In this document: positions 63,691 to 64,000 of the stretch, in pieces | How positions within the stretch are numbered: position 1 is the stretch's first letter | Layout: each line of letters begins with the position of its first letter | Assembly (NCBI GenBank): GCA_031841125.1 | Contig: CM063113.1 | Span: 39,586,197-39,650,196, forward strand | Length of the DNA stretch: 64,000 bases | Direction of reading: 5' to 3' | DNA from: Acanthococcus lagerstroemiae | Lineage: Eukaryota; Arthropoda; Insecta; Hemiptera; Eriococcidae | Position numbers and translations under genes: made by a program | Notes under the pieces: generated by a model | Database searches by the model: none | Seen by the model: the letters and a program-made list of their open reading frames with translations, nothing else | What the model was told of the DNA's origin: nothing

Positions 63691-64000
63691 CTATTACATA
63701 CTATGTATACGGAAATGGTTGAGTCAGAGGTAGAACAAACTCAATCCCCCCCTCGGTACAGGGAAACGCAGCTGCTAGGGGTAAAATGGCTGCGAAATCC
63801 TCCAACAAGGGTGGAAGGTAGGGAGAAAAGGGAGGGAAAGAAACAAATATAACAAATTGAATATAATAATACATTGAAATTGTAGAGGTATTGCAAGCAA
63901 TGAAAGAAGATATGAATTCAACAGGGTGATTCGAAAAATTAAATGAGACATAATTGGATTGGCAGAAGTTCGAATAGAGGGGGAAAAATTAATACAAACG
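63691..64000 (+). mobile_element. LINE endonuclease, 5' part, cut by window end
   Basis: After a GC-rich presumptive 5' UTR (63740-63840), the plus strand reads 'CRGIASNERRYEFNRVIRKI' (from about 63885), then a stop, then 'DIIGLAEVRIEGEKLIQT' to the window edge. This is the N-terminus of an APE-type endonuclease (W-N-x-R-G ... D-I-I-G-L-x-E-V-R; the W codon is degraded). Resembles the element at 980 more than the SEVRWPEE subfamily. Incomplete here, so its state downstream is unknown. Confidence 0.7.

Noticed and set aside
1..64000. CRISPR arrays, operons, bacterial ribosome-binding sites
   Set aside because: No regularly spaced short repeats with unique spacers and no packed ORFs were seen; the sequence is clearly eukaryotic.

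Overview
This is a 64-kb piece of an animal genome, most likely from an arthropod and probably an insect. It is AT-rich, has no operons or closely packed ORFs, and is dominated by decayed transposable elements: RTE-type LINE fragments, many hAT-type MITEs, mariner-type MITEs and a Penelope-like fragment. I cannot name the species. Almost every long open frame is either a broken reverse transcriptase/endonuclease or a chance frame in a GC-rich stretch. No complete host protein-coding gene is visible.

Left part (1-13 kb). A compact structured RNA candidate at 362-608 has a TATA box 30 bp upstream, a 9-bp helix joining its ends, a 3' hairpin and a T5 stop. This is the architecture of a Pol III 7SK-like RNA. 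It is followed by a plus-strand RTE (980-4757) split by a composite hAT-type element (2020-3422). Next come a mariner MITE, two minus-strand RTE pieces, a second composite hAT element, a solo unit of the same family, and a hAT-like element (11019-12877) carrying the best-preserved RT frame of the window (448 codons, FEDD instead of FADD).

Host island (12.9-15.1 kb). A CpG-rich, repeat-poor stretch contains two small upstream ORFs, then an ATG and 40 coding bases ending at a consensus GTAAGT donor (13775-13814). This is the best candidate for host gene sequence: a 5' UTR with the first coding exon of a gene whose later exons are not recognisable here. Similar CpG-rich islands lie at about 25.5-26.5, 40.7-41.6, 48.0-49.5, 51.7-52.3, 60.9-61.4 and 62.6-63.4 kb. 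They may be exons, promoters or conserved non-coding DNA, but I cannot assign them.

Right part (15-64 kb). This is nested repeat territory. A 166-bp insertion with an 11-bp target duplication and a hammerhead-like core lies inside a foldback element (18.1-18.5 kb). A minus-strand RTE is inserted in a plus-strand RTE (26.6-30.3 kb). A 2.2-kb hAT element with a transposase remnant contains two further MITEs (35.1-37.3 kb). A composite hAT element with perfect target duplications contains a second element that contains a third (37.4-39.9 kb). A tandem duplication rich in GATA motifs lies at 46.7-47.5 kb. Seven hAT-type elements have perfect 8-bp target duplications, so their borders are exact. 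The window ends inside the 5' part of another LINE endonuclease.
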